The position numbers and the translations under genes were made by a program. Of a DNA stretch of 64,000 bases, positions 12,798 through 24,276 are shown piece by piece (positions within the stretch are counted from its first letter, which is position 1; every line of letters starts with the position of its first letter). Location of the stretch: contig OZ024840.1 in the NCBI GenBank assembly GCA_964017145.1, forward strand, positions 4,154,001-4,218,000. Direction: 5' to 3'. Source of the stretch: Agrocybe praecox. Taxonomy: Eukaryota; Basidiomycota; Agaricomycetes; Agaricales; Agrocybaceae. The notes beneath the pieces are model-generated. The model did not search any database, was not told the origin of the DNA, and worked only from the letters and a program-made list of their open reading frames with translations.

Positions 12798-13640
12798 TCA
12801 TTTGCGTCGCACAGACTCGAATCCATTATAGAGCGTGGCGTACTGACCTCCACTGGCAAACAGATTGTCGTGAGCGCCTTGCTCTACGATTCTGCCGTTG
12901 TTCATGCACCTGAAGTAGCAATGGATGGTGACAGTCTCAGTAGTTGCTTGAATGACGGGACAACCATACGTACAAAATCAGGTCAGCATGCTTTGCGATC
13001 TTTTCCGACTTATGTGTGACCACAATCATCGTCTGACCATTCTTTTGTGCGATCTCCCTGAATTTCTCCAGGATAATCCATTCGGCGATGGAATCCATAG
13101 CATTGGTTACCTCGTCAAGAACGATGAGGCGAACGGCCTCGTGCTTGAGCCCCATGAAGGCCCTAGATCTATAGATGGCGGGGATTGTATAAGTCTATAC
13201 CCATAGAGGATAAAGAAGTCCTGGATTTACTTACGCTGTAAGGCGCTGTTTCTCCCCGGAGGATAAAGCTATATCGATGTTCTTTGGTACATTCATGTCG
13301 AGGGCCGCAACAGACGCAGGGCCAGCCTTCATACCGATTACATAGCATTCAATAGAACGTGGATTCAGCACCGTGTCGTATCCATGCTGTTTGACAAGGC
13401 TAGTTGCACTCCGAGGTAGGCCGCTTCATACACATCTACTTGCTTCACCAACGCACGGGATATTTGACTAGTCAATCCAAGCATGATACATTCTCGAATA
13501 GAACACGCTGCATAGGTCGTTTCGGATTGGCCTATGTAAATCATCGACTGGAGATATTGATTAATATCGTATCTAGGGAGTTTATGACCATCCACTAAAA
13601 TCTCTCCTTCGGTTATGGCGGTCAAAGTGGGTAAAAATAA
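12798..13640 (-). pseudogene. truncated, frameshifted ABC transporter (C-terminal nucleotide-binding domain)
   Basis: Only the end of an ABC exporter ATPase domain remains. It begins at GEILVDGHKLPRYD (near 13600), so the Walker A motif and all membrane segments are missing. The Q-loop (YIGQSETTY), signature LSSGEKQR (near 13230), Walker B LIVLDEVT (near 13115), switch His (VVTHKSEKIAKHAD) and tail MNNGRIVEQGAHDNL (near 12880) can be read through two introns to a stop at 12798. Between AAYLG and SLVKQHGYDTVL (about 13400-13415) the frame changes by one base with no intron to explain it. Upstream sequence turns abruptly into AT-rich and repeat-like DNA with no coding sense. Confidence 0.8.
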
Positions 13641-13649
13641 AAAAGCGAC

Positions 13650-14245
13650 CAAAACTTGGATATTTTACTATTTGCAACCCAAATTAGGCCCTTAGGCCTT
13701 AGGGCCTGTTTGGATCGAGCTCCGATCAGGCTGTACATAAGTAGGCTCTAGCTTCAGCTTCGGCAGCCAAGCAATTTAATGGGAATCGTTATATACTGAT
13801 GGTGTTCTAGTCACACTGCGGAGATATACTCCGAAACCATCCGAGCGTCGCTGAGCGTCGTCAAAGGAGCCTGCTCGCTGCTCCGCCGATCCCGCCTTTT
13901 ATGTCGGCTTCTTCCATAGTAGTAATAGCGAGCATTCTTTTAATAATAATTTATATTAGTAATTTTTAAGCTTATTTTTATCATAAAAAACAAAAGCGCT
14001 TTGTCAGAAATTTTATTTCGTGGATTTGTGCGAGTTAGTCGTTCAAGACGATGAGCAGGCAACGAACGACCAAATGATTAGGTGACATGTGGGTGACATT
14101 GGCGCGACTGATTGCATCATCATTCTTTAAAACTCCGCAAGAGGCCTGCCGGGGCGAAAGCCTGATCCAGCTTCATTTCGCTTCGGAGAAGCCTCGGGGC
14201 TTGTATTTTGGCAGACACGCTTAGTCGGAGCTGGGGATCCAAATA
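13650..14245. other. non-coding stretch between ABC relic and membrane protein gene
   Basis: This holds a short GGCCTTAGG-rich palindromic patch (13686-13705), then TTAGGGCCTGTTTGGATCG, a terminus-like sequence resembling some DNA-transposon ends. No partner inverted repeat was found in the window. The rest is AT-rich with no credible gene. Confidence 0.4.
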
Positions 14246-14249
14246 GGCT

Positions 14250-15975
14250 CTAAAATGAATACAGAACACCGGCGTCAAATCGTCCATAGAACACATATCC
14301 AATGTATGTCAGTGCGAGGAGTTCGAATAGGATCGCTCTGATATGATGGGCCCGATTGAGGACTGCGCGGAAATAGTCGTACCCAGGTATGTGCCATATT
14401 CGTACTCGTTTGGGAAAGACCCGAAGTCGTCCTCTACTTGTGAGACCTGTTAGCGCCGAAATAGACTGTATCCATAAAGATACAGTTAGCTTACCAGTCA
14501 AATCGTCTGGGTTTATTCTTACGCGAGCTACCATTACCGTCGTTTGAATTAGATGCGTGCTGGAGGTAGAAAGTACGACACTGACCTTCGACGAGCCTGG
14601 GAAGGAAATAAGCCCAATAGGCCCTGACAACTCCGCCTGGAAATCGTTCCTGTCAGATAAAATTAATATAAATATAAAACGTTGTACCTTCTAAACGGTT
14701 ATACCTTCTAAATGGTTGTATCTTCTGAACGGTTGTATCATTTATACGCGCGTTTCCGCGAAGTACGAAATAACAGAGCACAGAAGCCACAGAGATACTT
14801 CGCGCTTAATATAGAGCATCATCCTTTCATAGGCGCCACCATCAACCAGGAGATCTTGGACCTAGAAAACGGTTTAGGCATCAGTCAACGGGCGTGATTG
14901 ATATGTATGTTGTTCATCATGTTATTACCCACGTTAAGGACCACGATGATCGAGGCTAAAGATAACGATACAGTGGGGGCGATGGTAAGCCAAAGCATTG
15001 GGTTCTTGATTGCGGTAGCAGATATTGTAGGTAAAAATAGGTTATATACTCGTGATCAGGTGATGAGAGAGAGAGAAAGAAAAAAACATAGGAGTCGTAA
15101 AATTGGAATAAATTGACGTTAATATTTGAAAGATTAACCTCAATGTCCTTGTGCTATATATCCACACTACTGCACCCATACGAGACGAGCAGCGCGATAG
15201 ACAAGGATGATGTTTCCTACTAGAAGAGTAGTAATAGTCACGGAACCAATCAAACCGAATTCTGAAGTGCAGTTCCCCACATCGTTGACAAAGTCTCTGT
15301 CATTCCAGCTTATGAGCAACAGCATTATCGCGCATAATATCACAGCCCTGTCATGAGGATTAGAACTTCTCATTTGCAAGTGCATTTTTATTTCTCACCA
15401 TAACACCAATACGACAGGCAGCGCAAGGCACACCCAGAAATCAATTGAGGTCGATTTTTGCACATCCCTCGAAGCCTGTATATATGTTTAATATGCCGAG
15501 ATTAAAATATGCACGAGATAACATACCAGTGTCCATGCTTTCCGGAACTTTGCTTCACTCATCTTCTGTGCGGATACTAAGAATAGACCACCGACCGCCA
15601 AGCCTGTCAGAGAGAAAATACCAATGGCCATGGCTGAGGTGCGCAAGAATATATTGCACAGAATCGTGTCGATTTGTAGCAGCGCGACTGAGACTCTGCG
15701 CGTACGCGAATGCGTAAGTATTTGGGTAAAGCACGGTGATATAGCACGCACTGGAGCAAGATCACCGACGCACCACATGCGCCCTTCCAGTGTACGTGCA
15801 AGGTCGCCAAAATGGTTGGCCATTTATCGCTTCCCACTAAAAGTTGCAGCATAGGGTCCTGGGAGTGCGCTCCTTTTGTCGCTAAAGACATGCCAAAGTG
15901 TGAATAATAAATTGGGTATAGGAATAAGGTGTAGGCTGTCATCGAAATTTGGAAGAATGATACGCCAGTTGTCAT
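14250..15975 (-). CDS. probable multi-pass membrane protein, family not recognised
   Basis: The start MTTGVSFFQISMTAYTLFLY at 15975 opens a hydrophobic exon that ends near 15755 (GASVILLQ). The next exon reads LLQIDTILCNIFLRTSAMAI and SLTGLAVGGLFLVSAQKMSE (15520-15700). A further exon has EFGLIGSVTITTLLVGNIIL (15190-15260). Later segments NPMLWLTIAPTVSLSLASII (about 14940-15000) and ILFELLALTYIGYVF (about 14290-14330) are also membrane-like. The spacing suggests six or seven transmembrane helices and resembles the many anonymous multi-pass proteins of basidiomycetes. Exon limits after 15500 are guesses, and the gene may be decayed. Confidence 0.4.
14681..14740. repeat. 17-bp minisatellite, about 3.5 copies
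   Basis: Three tandem units at 14681-14697, 14698-14714 and 14715-14731 share the consensus GTTGTACCTTCTAAACG with one to three changes each; a partial fourth follows. The array lies in a probable intron of the membrane protein gene. Confidence 0.8.
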
Positions 15976-15979
15976 GTTG

Positions 15980-16768
15980 CGACTATGTCCCCTTAGCTGC
16001 AGGAGATCGAAGAGAGAGAAGGGCGCTGAGGGCTTCAGCTTGAAGGTTCACTGGAACTCAGCGCTATTTAACTGATTTCATGCCGGAGTTCGTTAAGGCA
16101 GTATATTTTTGTTGATATGAGTATACAGAAACAATGAATACATGTCGATGCAATTGTAAACTAAATGTGTTCCCGACTGGAGAGGAGTATTGTCACGGCC
16201 GTTTGTCGTCTACTGTCAAACGTAATTTTGCAACCTATTCTCATGAAGATATCCACAATTATATGACCTTAGTTATCCGAGATCGGGCGATCAATGATAT
16301 AATTGAGCGCCCGATAGTCTGGTGACTTCTGAGGTATCATCTCGGGATAGATATGTCCTTGTCGCAATCTTTGCATTGCGGAAAGTTTGACCAGTCAAGA
16401 ATCCCCCTAGTTTGAGTGGGCTTGTTTCTTGTTTTGTTTACGCGCTGTATGAGTGACTCACTAATCTGTGATGCAACACCTACCGGAAACCTCAATTGGT
16501 TCCTGGCTTCCGACCTCAATGGCCTCACGTTTCTCGGGTGGAAAAAGGCTATACCTCCGTGAGCAAATGGGTTCAAGCAAAGTAAGTTATTTGTCATGCA
16601 CTACATCCCCTGATTATTAGACTCACACGCATTATATTTAGAGGAAATGACGTCAATGGGAAGTACCTAAAGGGACTCGAAAGGATGGGATGGCCATTCC
16701 ACTTTCCAACCCAGAACCTAAGGACCCTAACATCAACCCATAACACCAAAACCCACACCCAAAATTCG
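15980..16768. other. intergenic region upstream of the Zn2Cys6 relic
   Basis: No gene was recognised. A local inverted pair (CGGGCGATCAAT at 16284 and the AATTGAGCGCCCG segment at 16302) could form a hairpin but does not fold as a tRNA. The minus-strand frame 16337-16597 shows no family features. Confidence 0.4.
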
Positions 16769-17990
16769 ATGGCATCATCCTCAAGAACCAACGACGAACA
16801 CTCCACCCAAGGTTATCTTCCGCGTGGCGGAGCCTGTATGAGTGTCGTCGACGAAAAATGGTGAGCCACACCATGACCACCGGTCAATGGACGTCGTTAC
16901 TAACATTGATGTATCAGAAATGCGACAGGAAACGACCCATCTGCACTCAATGTGATCGTGCAGGACGAGCTGAAGACTGCGAGTATACCCAGGGACAAGA
17001 GGCTAGAGCCATCGACCGTGCAAATATTGGAGGAGAACATCAGCCGACTGGAAGAAAGAATCCAAGAACTGCAAAACCCGGGTGCATCTGACTCTGCTAC
17101 TACAGCTATACGACTTCATCAGCCATACACTGTTAGTGACTCTGCCTCTACTCCGCTCGTCAACGAAACGTCCTATTCATTCGCTGAAACTCCCCAAATA
17201 ATACAGGGTCCTCCTAGGCACATAGTAGAAGCACTGTAAGCAAAATAACGACACACGACGTTTCTGGCGGAAATTCACGGTTGGTTTTTCTGATATACAG
17301 AATCAAAGTGTTTGCTCCACATGCTACGCAACTCGGACTTTTCTTGCACGTCCCACGTTTCCAAGCATCGTTCCTTCTTAATCAACCAATAGGTCACGGT
17401 TCACGACCTGCGCCTGCACTAATATCTAGCACATATATTTGGGCTATCCGTCTTTCGCATAATCGTACTGTTAAAACTCACGAACAGACTTACCTGACAC
17501 GCGCAACACAGGCCACATATTTCTTTGCTAGTGGGCGCTTCTTTGAAGGAAAGTATCACGTCACCACTGCCATGTCAATGATATTCTCGGCAGGTCTGCA
17601 TAGTTCGTTCGGCAGTTCCTCCGCCCCAGCAAGGGCCGAGAAATGCAGTGCCAGTCCGTTGTTTTCTTTCACATGCCGGACCTCGTCACACATTCATCTC
17701 GAATGTTCAGGCTCATCGCAGAATAACATGCAACAGCTTATACATAAATTCACTATCCTCTCAGGTCTTCTCGCATACAATACGCAGACAAGGCTAGACG
17801 TGTTGGGATAACGTATGGTATGCTGTGTGCTGCGGGCATACGGCTGCACGCGCCATTCGCACACGAAGGAAGAAGCAGTTCGTCGAAGAAGAAGAGACTC
17901 CTCATGGCTCGAACTATGTTGGAAATTGCAATCGCCTTGCGAGGAAGGGGTGGTTGACGGTGGTTTAAAAAACAAGTACACCGTACTTGT
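16769..17990 (+). pseudogene. decayed Zn2Cys6 fungal transcription factor
   Basis: The start MASSSRTNDEHSTQGYLPRG at 16769 leads into the zinc cluster. GACMS is followed by CRRRKM in another frame, a one-base loss at about 16842 (AGTGT where AGYTGT would be expected). After an intron (16861-16919) the cluster continues KCDRKRPICTQCDRAGRAED. A second frame change near 17000 precedes the coiled-coil linker ILEENISRLEERIQELQNP. The middle homology region is visible from 17308 (VFAPHATQLGLFLHVPRFQA) to about 17600 (AMSMIFSAGLHS). After that the sequence degenerates, with only scattered matches to about 17990. With two frame breaks and a lost C terminus the gene is unlikely to be functional. An intact copy would be a nuclear DNA-binding regulator. 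Confidence 0.75.
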
Positions 17991-18568
17991 TAACAACAGC
18001 CTTCTGCTACCTGATTTTTGAAGTGGTATATAAGGCTGTGTAGTGTCTAGTGTATGTTTTTGCACTGTAACAGGTCAGTTTACGGTACCGTAGATTAGAA
18101 TAGCGGAAAGGCCAACATCATATGATGACCAACAAACAGACAGATACTAATTATCGATCGCTGATTTCGACCGGCGCCTAGCAACAGACAGACAAAAACA
18201 ACGTGATTGGAGTGCCGAACAAAACTGCTGTGATACATGGGTATGCAAGGGATGAAAAAACATATGGCGTGTACGTACGAAAGCAAACAAAAAGCAAAAA
18301 GCAAGAATGATCCAGAGAACGAAAAACGAAAGGGAAAGATACAGGTACAATTGACATGCCCCAAACCAAGCAAACAGGCCCTCCACCTATCATACATGCA
18401 TCATCGAATAAAAAAATCCAAATCCAAATGCGGTCCTCTATATGGTGAATAAATAAAATAACCTTCCTCGCATCGACTCTAGAATCATATATATCATCCT
18501 CCGTCCCCAGCAGTCGCGCACAGGGATTTTTCGTTTATGGATCAGACTCCGGAGAGGGCTAACATTCT

Positions 18569-21500
18569 TCAGGCATCCTCAGGCTCCTCCCGCCTACTCA
18601 TCACGATCGCACTACCCCACACAGGTCGTAGCGGATCAGCACCAGCAACGCGCCACTCGCCCACAAAGTTGTTCTCGCCGACGATATATCCGAATATGAA
18701 GATATAATTGATAGGTGGAACGGTCTGTACAAAAAAAAACATTATTCAATAAATACTCATTATTGATTAACAGAAAAAAACATAAAACTTACGGCACACC
18801 TCAAAATCCCCACCAACCCATCCCACTTCCTCACCCTCCCATAAAACCTCGCAGGGGCCTGCCAAGTGCGATACGCGTCGCCAGGGGCTGTTTCCCCTGT
18901 GAGCACGATGTCCCCAACGCCAGCGGTGCATCCCACCCCGATGCGCGAGCGCGAGTGGGAGCGACGCGTAGGGTGGATGTAGGTGCTCGTTGGTGGGTGT
19001 GGTGACGTGTTTTCGGGGGTCGTCGAAGACGACGACGATGTAGAGGAAGGCCGACCCTTGGAACTGGACGACCTGGGATTGGGATTTGTTTTAGACTTTG
19101 TCGTTGTCGTCGTGGATTTATGCTGGTGATGGTGCACCCAATATCCATACTTCTCGACGTGCTCGTCGTCTCCGAATACTTCTACGCGGTGTTGGGGCTG
19201 GGCTTCTTGTTCTTGTTCCTCCTCCTCCTCTTCAGGGTCAGGATCCACGTCCATCCTCGTCTGAGCATCCCGTACAACGCCCTCGATCGCTTCCTCGAAC
19301 CCAGCCATAGCAGAGTCCATATCGAGGTCCTCCATGTCCACATCCTCATCATCCTCGTCCTCTTCCGGATTCGAGCGCGAAGAATTAGAAGGGGAATTCA
19401 ACCCCCTCATAGCCCTATTCAACATCCTCCTTGCCACATCATCCTCTCTGTCCCTCTGCGCCCTTTTCGCGTCCTCGAACGCCACGCACGTCGCACAATG
19501 CGAATTATATCTTCTCGCATTATGTGGCGCAGCGCCGTCGTCGTCGGACGAAGATCCCAAATCATGCAACGACACCCTCTCCCCATCCCACGTCTCGTAC
19601 ACCCACCCATTCCGCGTCGTGGACTTGTTTTCTGTCGTGCGCATCATCTCAGAGAGGACCTTTTGGGCTGTAGGGTTGTACGTCGCTGCTCCAGCTCCTG
19701 CTGTTGATGATGATAGGGGCGATGAAGACAGTAACGCCGCCGACGACGTCGAAAACGTCGCAGACCCAGACCCAAAAGCGTCGAACGACCCGGCCTCCAA
19801 CCCAAGAGCCTCCTCCCTAAAGCGGACACAGACATCCTCCTTCATCGCATCAGGCTCTTCGAACCCGGAATTGAACACGATCTCGCGACGTCTTTGGACT
19901 TTCCCTTTCTCCTTGTTTTCGGTTTCACCCCCCTTACTCGGATCGAGATTCCCATGGCCAGCCCCGCGCTCATTCTTCAATCCACTAACAATCGGCATCG
20001 GATCCCTCTCTACCCATTTGACGCCTCCTATGGGACCCGGAAACCAGGCATTACACATCGACATGTCGACGAGCGTTGGGAGGGATCCTTCTTGTTCTTC
20101 CTCCTCATCTTCTCCATCTTCCTCTTCCTCCTCATCGATATCAATGTCGTCATCGTCATCACCATCATCCCCAACAGGATCTACAACCCTCCCACTTCCA
20201 ACCGCCCTTCTACTCCTGCTTCTACTCCCAACACTAACACCAGCCCTACTCGCAATCGCACCCTGCCCACCCAATGTCCGCCCACGCACATCAACAGCAT
20301 TAACACCCACATCATCCAGCGCCTCAAACTGCGCGTCGATCTCTGCGACTTGCATAGGCGGTACAGGGATCGGTTGGAGTGTGGGCGGTCTAGGTCCTTG
20401 TTCTGGGCCGTGTGCGTCTCCTTGTCCTAGCGCAGGGTCCTGCGGCTCAGGAACGTGATCAATCGGAGGAGCGGCAGTCTGATCTCGCTCTCTCTGTGGC
20501 TGTCTTCCTCGTCCTCTTCTTCTCGATCTTCCCACTTGGCCTTGGCCTTCCTCCTCTCGTTCCTCCTCTTGTCGCTCCTCCAGCCCACCAACTTCATCCC
20601 ACACCCTCGGAACGAGCTCCGGGGTCGGTATACTCCCACAACACTCTCTTTCTCCTCCCACACCATCAACACTTGCACCAGCACACCCACAAACCCTAAC
20701 ATGCTCCCTCAAATCAACGAAAACATGCTGCATCGCAAGGCCCAAGCTGGCTTCTGAGAACCCGGTCTCATAGAACCCGCCTTCGTCTTGTGCGCGGCCG
20801 AAAAGGGGTGTTTGCGGTGCTGATGCTGGTGTTGATGCTGAAGGCCGTGGCAAAGGCCCGGGATACGTAGGTGTATGTGTGAGGAGGTAGTTGTATTGGA
20901 TACCTTGGGGGATCTGAGGGAGGAAGGATGGGGTTAGTTAGTTATGGATGAAATGGTAATAAAAAAAAAACGGAGTGAAGAGGAAAAAAAAGATAGACGC
21001 CCACACTTAGACGCCCACCAAAAACCTCCGAACAATCAAAAAACCAAACATCAAACTCACATAAATCTTCCCAATCCACGCTCCTCCCGTTTTAGCTCGT
21101 CCATGTACACCACCAAGACTCCCAACGCTATACACCTCCCCGGGAGCAAACACCGGTCTGGGAGCCGCCAAATCCGTGCAGAGCCGCATGCGCCAGTATG
21201 TTGGGTCCCATTTTGCGCTTTCCGGGTCGGAGGCGGTGATTATTGTTGTTGTTGTTGCGTCCTTTTCCTTTTCCTTTTCCTTTGAGAAGCTTTCGTAGCT
21301 TTCGTTTGGTCCCGAGCCTGGAGGTGGGGTAGGAGACCACATGGATGAAGAAGCAGTGGTGATGGAAGAGACGGAAGCAGACGAAGCGGGAACATAATCC
21401 GGATTAACGCTCCTCGCAACACCGTTTTCCCAGTCCCATGACGCGCCTCTGGGTAATCGCGCGGCTTTGCCTCTATCTGCGAACGTCATCCTTTCAGATT

Positions 21501-22617
21501 GACTTTGACTTTGACTCGAGTCCTGACTTCCTGGGACACCTGCACCAGCCTCCCCAAGATCGGCCCCAAGCACCGCATAATGCTCCCTCCTAAAACCCGG
21601 AGGAAGCACAGGAGGCACCATGAGCCTTCTCACTTCTTTGAGCGCGACGAAGAGAAGCTTCGCGCCGAGCGCCGTGGGTGGCATGCTCATCTCGGGCCGG
21701 GAGAGAAAGTACACGGGGGCGAGGGTGCGAGAGTGTGCGAGTGGGTAATGCGGGTAAGTTGGGGGTGGTTGAGTGGGTGTTTGAGAGGGGGGATCTTGGA
21801 GGTTTGGAGAGGTGGTGGTTGGGATAGTCGAAGCGGAAGCTATAGCATCCTCCACCACGCCTGGTAAATAAAATGCCAATGGCTTTTGCTGCTTCCTCTT
21901 CTTCTGCCCATCTTCAAGGACTAACGGCAGCTCGAAATGGTTCGGCGGGGCCTCTGTGCCCGTGTACCTGAATGGCATGACCACAAAGGGAAGCAAGACA
22001 CGGACGAGCTCTTCGCGTCGCGGGATGGGCATGGAAAGCAGTGTGCTGCGCTCGAGGGTGAGCCAGTACAGGAGCACAGCCGCGCTCGAAGTTGGGGTGT
22101 CGATGGGCCACCCGGATGAGGTTGGGAGTTGTTGTGAGAAGGGTATGGACGGGTCCCAGATGCAGTAGCGTAGGTAATAGTCAACGAATAGATGCACACC
22201 GGCATGTTTGAGCTGCGCGTAGTTCTTCCCGTCGTTATCGAGCATCATGAAGAGACAATTATGGAGGTGGATGTCCATGTCCATATCCCATGGCTCTCCT
22301 GACTCTTGCTCAACATCTTCATAGTTCCTTTTCCGCCTAGCAAACACCCTGACGAATGCCAACGTCCGACACCAGACCTCGAGCATCTCCTTCATCCCCT
22401 CGAGGCTGGGCTTGAATGCGCGCCTCTCGACGGCCCCTGCATCGAACTTGAAACGAAAGACCCTGGCGAGGAGGGCAGGAGCGTGGAGGCATGCGTACAG
22501 CTGGCTGCAGGTAAGGTAGAGCGGGACGAGCTGGGCAGGAGGCCCTAGAGGGGTGGAAGCCGCGAGCAGAAAGGCTATATGATGAAGGAGCTCGTGTGGG
22601 AGGGAGAGCAAGGGCAT
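18569..22617 (-). CDS. large F-box-type protein with acidic low-complexity regions
   Basis: Three exons (22617-21061, 20913-18793, 18724-18569) join in frame to 1277 residues. The N terminus MPLLSLPHELLHHIAFLLAA is a typical F-box start, so a role as an SCF ubiquitin-ligase adaptor is likely. Conserved blocks follow: FLSRPEMSMPPTALGAKLLF, WDPTYWRMRLCTDLAAPRPV and the GEVYSVGSLGG segment that ends exon 1. Exon 2 has CNAWFPGP near 20050, WVYETWDGERVSLHD near 19590, CATCVAFEDAKR near 19490 and GVGDIVLTGETAPG near 18890. RFYGRVRKWDGLVGILR lies at 18795-18845. Exon 3 gives INYIFIFGYIVGENNFVGEW. Between these blocks lie long Asp/Glu runs, RS-like stretches and Ser/Thr-rich spacers, making it much longer than usual. 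GC content is clearly above the neighbouring DNA. Confidence 0.8.
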
Positions 22618-23280
22618 GGTAGTGGAAGAGAAAGCGAAAAGAACATGATATGTATAAAGGACAAGTTCATCTCCGTCAGTGCCATAATAAACCGAGTTGT
22701 CACCCTTCCTGATCGGCGTCTACAGAGACGGGGATCAACGAGATCATGATCGAGCCATTCTAGACCTCGACCGAGAGGTTTTTTACGTTTTCATGTCTCT
22801 ATCTTATACCCATCCATTCATGACGCTATTTCCCCGCCCAAGCCGACCCGGCGACGCCTAGACCACCCCCTTGGGCCTTAGCACCCCTACCCTGCCCCGG
22901 CCATAACCCACACACTTGCCGTACACGGCACACCCGCGATGCCCTCATCTCAGAGTTCGCCGTCCTGCATCCTCATTGGTGGACTTCATACGTACGTACG
23001 TACTCTGGTCAGAATAGTTTTGAGTTTGACTACTTTTGACGTGCCGTGTGCGTGTGTATCTGTGCCGAGGGCGGGGAACGGGGAATGCGAAGAACTGCGT
23101 TTCTAGAGATTCAGAAGGAGAAGAGGTCGGATACAGACGGTCAAAGAGAATTTAGTGATACATACCGTGTAAGTACTTATGGTGTACACCGTTGTCTCTG
23201 TCGTATGTATATTTAGCATACTTTCATTCCCAAGTTCCTTCCTTCCTCCCGCGATTCCTTCCTTTTTCTCACTAGCCACC
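22618..23280. promoter_or_regulatory. upstream region of the F-box gene
   Basis: This is GC-rich near 22840-22960 and pyrimidine-rich nearer the gene. It includes a CGTACGTACGTAC run at 22990. I see no gene. Regulatory function is inferred only from position. Confidence 0.3.
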
Positions 23281-23282
23281 TT

Positions 23283-24276
23283 CTTCGGTAGTAAACGACC
23301 TTGGAACCAAAACGTGACACCCATCAACGCATCCAGGGACATACCTACCTCTGAAGAAAAAGGGGGGGGACAAATTTGCAATGAGAGTCGAGGGAGAGCG
23401 TGCCCTGTCGTCGAGCACGTCTACTTTTAGCAGAGATTTTCAAATTCAAACTCTTCTTCTCCTTCTTCGAACTTTCCTTCCTTCCTTTCATTCATGTCTT
23501 CTTCAAGCTCCTCCCAAACTCCACCAGACTCACGGGGCTGGGAGTCCATACAAAGAGTACATACCAAGTAAGCATATCTATATTTATATAGCTATCTAAA
23601 TAAAAACATACCCCCCCTGCTTCCCTGCTTGATATCTCCTGGTCCCATGAGCAATTAGTATGTAAGTGAGGCCGCCGTATACCAAACAAATAAAACAAGC
23701 ACAACAAGCCGATCTGCACCTAGCGATCGAGCGCGCACGTATGCAGAGCAGTACATCGGACATGCGTGGGTAACATATTTCTTTTCGGTAGTAAACGACC
23801 TTGGAACCAAAACGTAGAACCCATCAACGCGCACAGGTAGACATATCTACCTCTGAAGAAAAAAGGGGGGCACTAGTCCGCAATGAGAGTCAAGGGAGAG
23901 TATGCCCTGTCGTCGAGCACTTCTACTTTTAGCAGAGATTTTCAAATTTCAAACTCTCCTTCTTTTCCTTCTTTCCTTCTTTGAACTTTCCTTCCTTTCA
24001 TTCATGTTCCTCGACTTCAAGTTCCTCCCAAACCCCACCAGACTCATGGGCCCGGGAGTCCATACAAAGATTACATACTAAGTAAGCATACATATATATA
24101 GCTCTCTAAATAAAAACGTCCCCACTTGCTTCCCTGCTTGATATTTCCTAGTCCCATGAACAATTAGTATGTAAGTGAGGCCGCCGTATACCAAACAAAT
24201 AAAATAAATACAACAAGCCGATCTACACCCAGCGATCGAGCGCGCAGGTATGTAGAGTACATCGGACATGCGTGGG
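23283..24276. repeat. tandem duplication, 500-bp period
   Basis: Positions 23283-23773 and 23783-24276 are diverged copies offset by 500 bases. Shared landmarks include GGTAGTAAACGACCTTGGAA at both starts, the GAGCACNTCTACTTTTAGC segment, the TTCCTTCCTTTCATTCATG segment and ACATCGGACATGCGTGGGTA at both ends. There is no conserved open frame, so the unit appears non-coding. Confidence 0.85.

Noticed and set aside
13686..13720. GGGCCTGTTTGGATCG as the end of a complete DNA transposon
   Set aside because: A matching inverted end was not found in the window, so only a possible fragment remains.
16284..16316. Inverted repeat around GGGCGATCAAT...TTGAGCGCCC as possible tRNA or terminator
   Set aside because: No tRNA arms, T-loop or anticodon loop; fungal genes do not use such terminators.
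19120..20458. Long plus-strand frames opposite the F-box gene
   Set aside because: They mirror the biased codon content of exon 2 on the minus strand; the translations are Ser/Pro runs without domain features.
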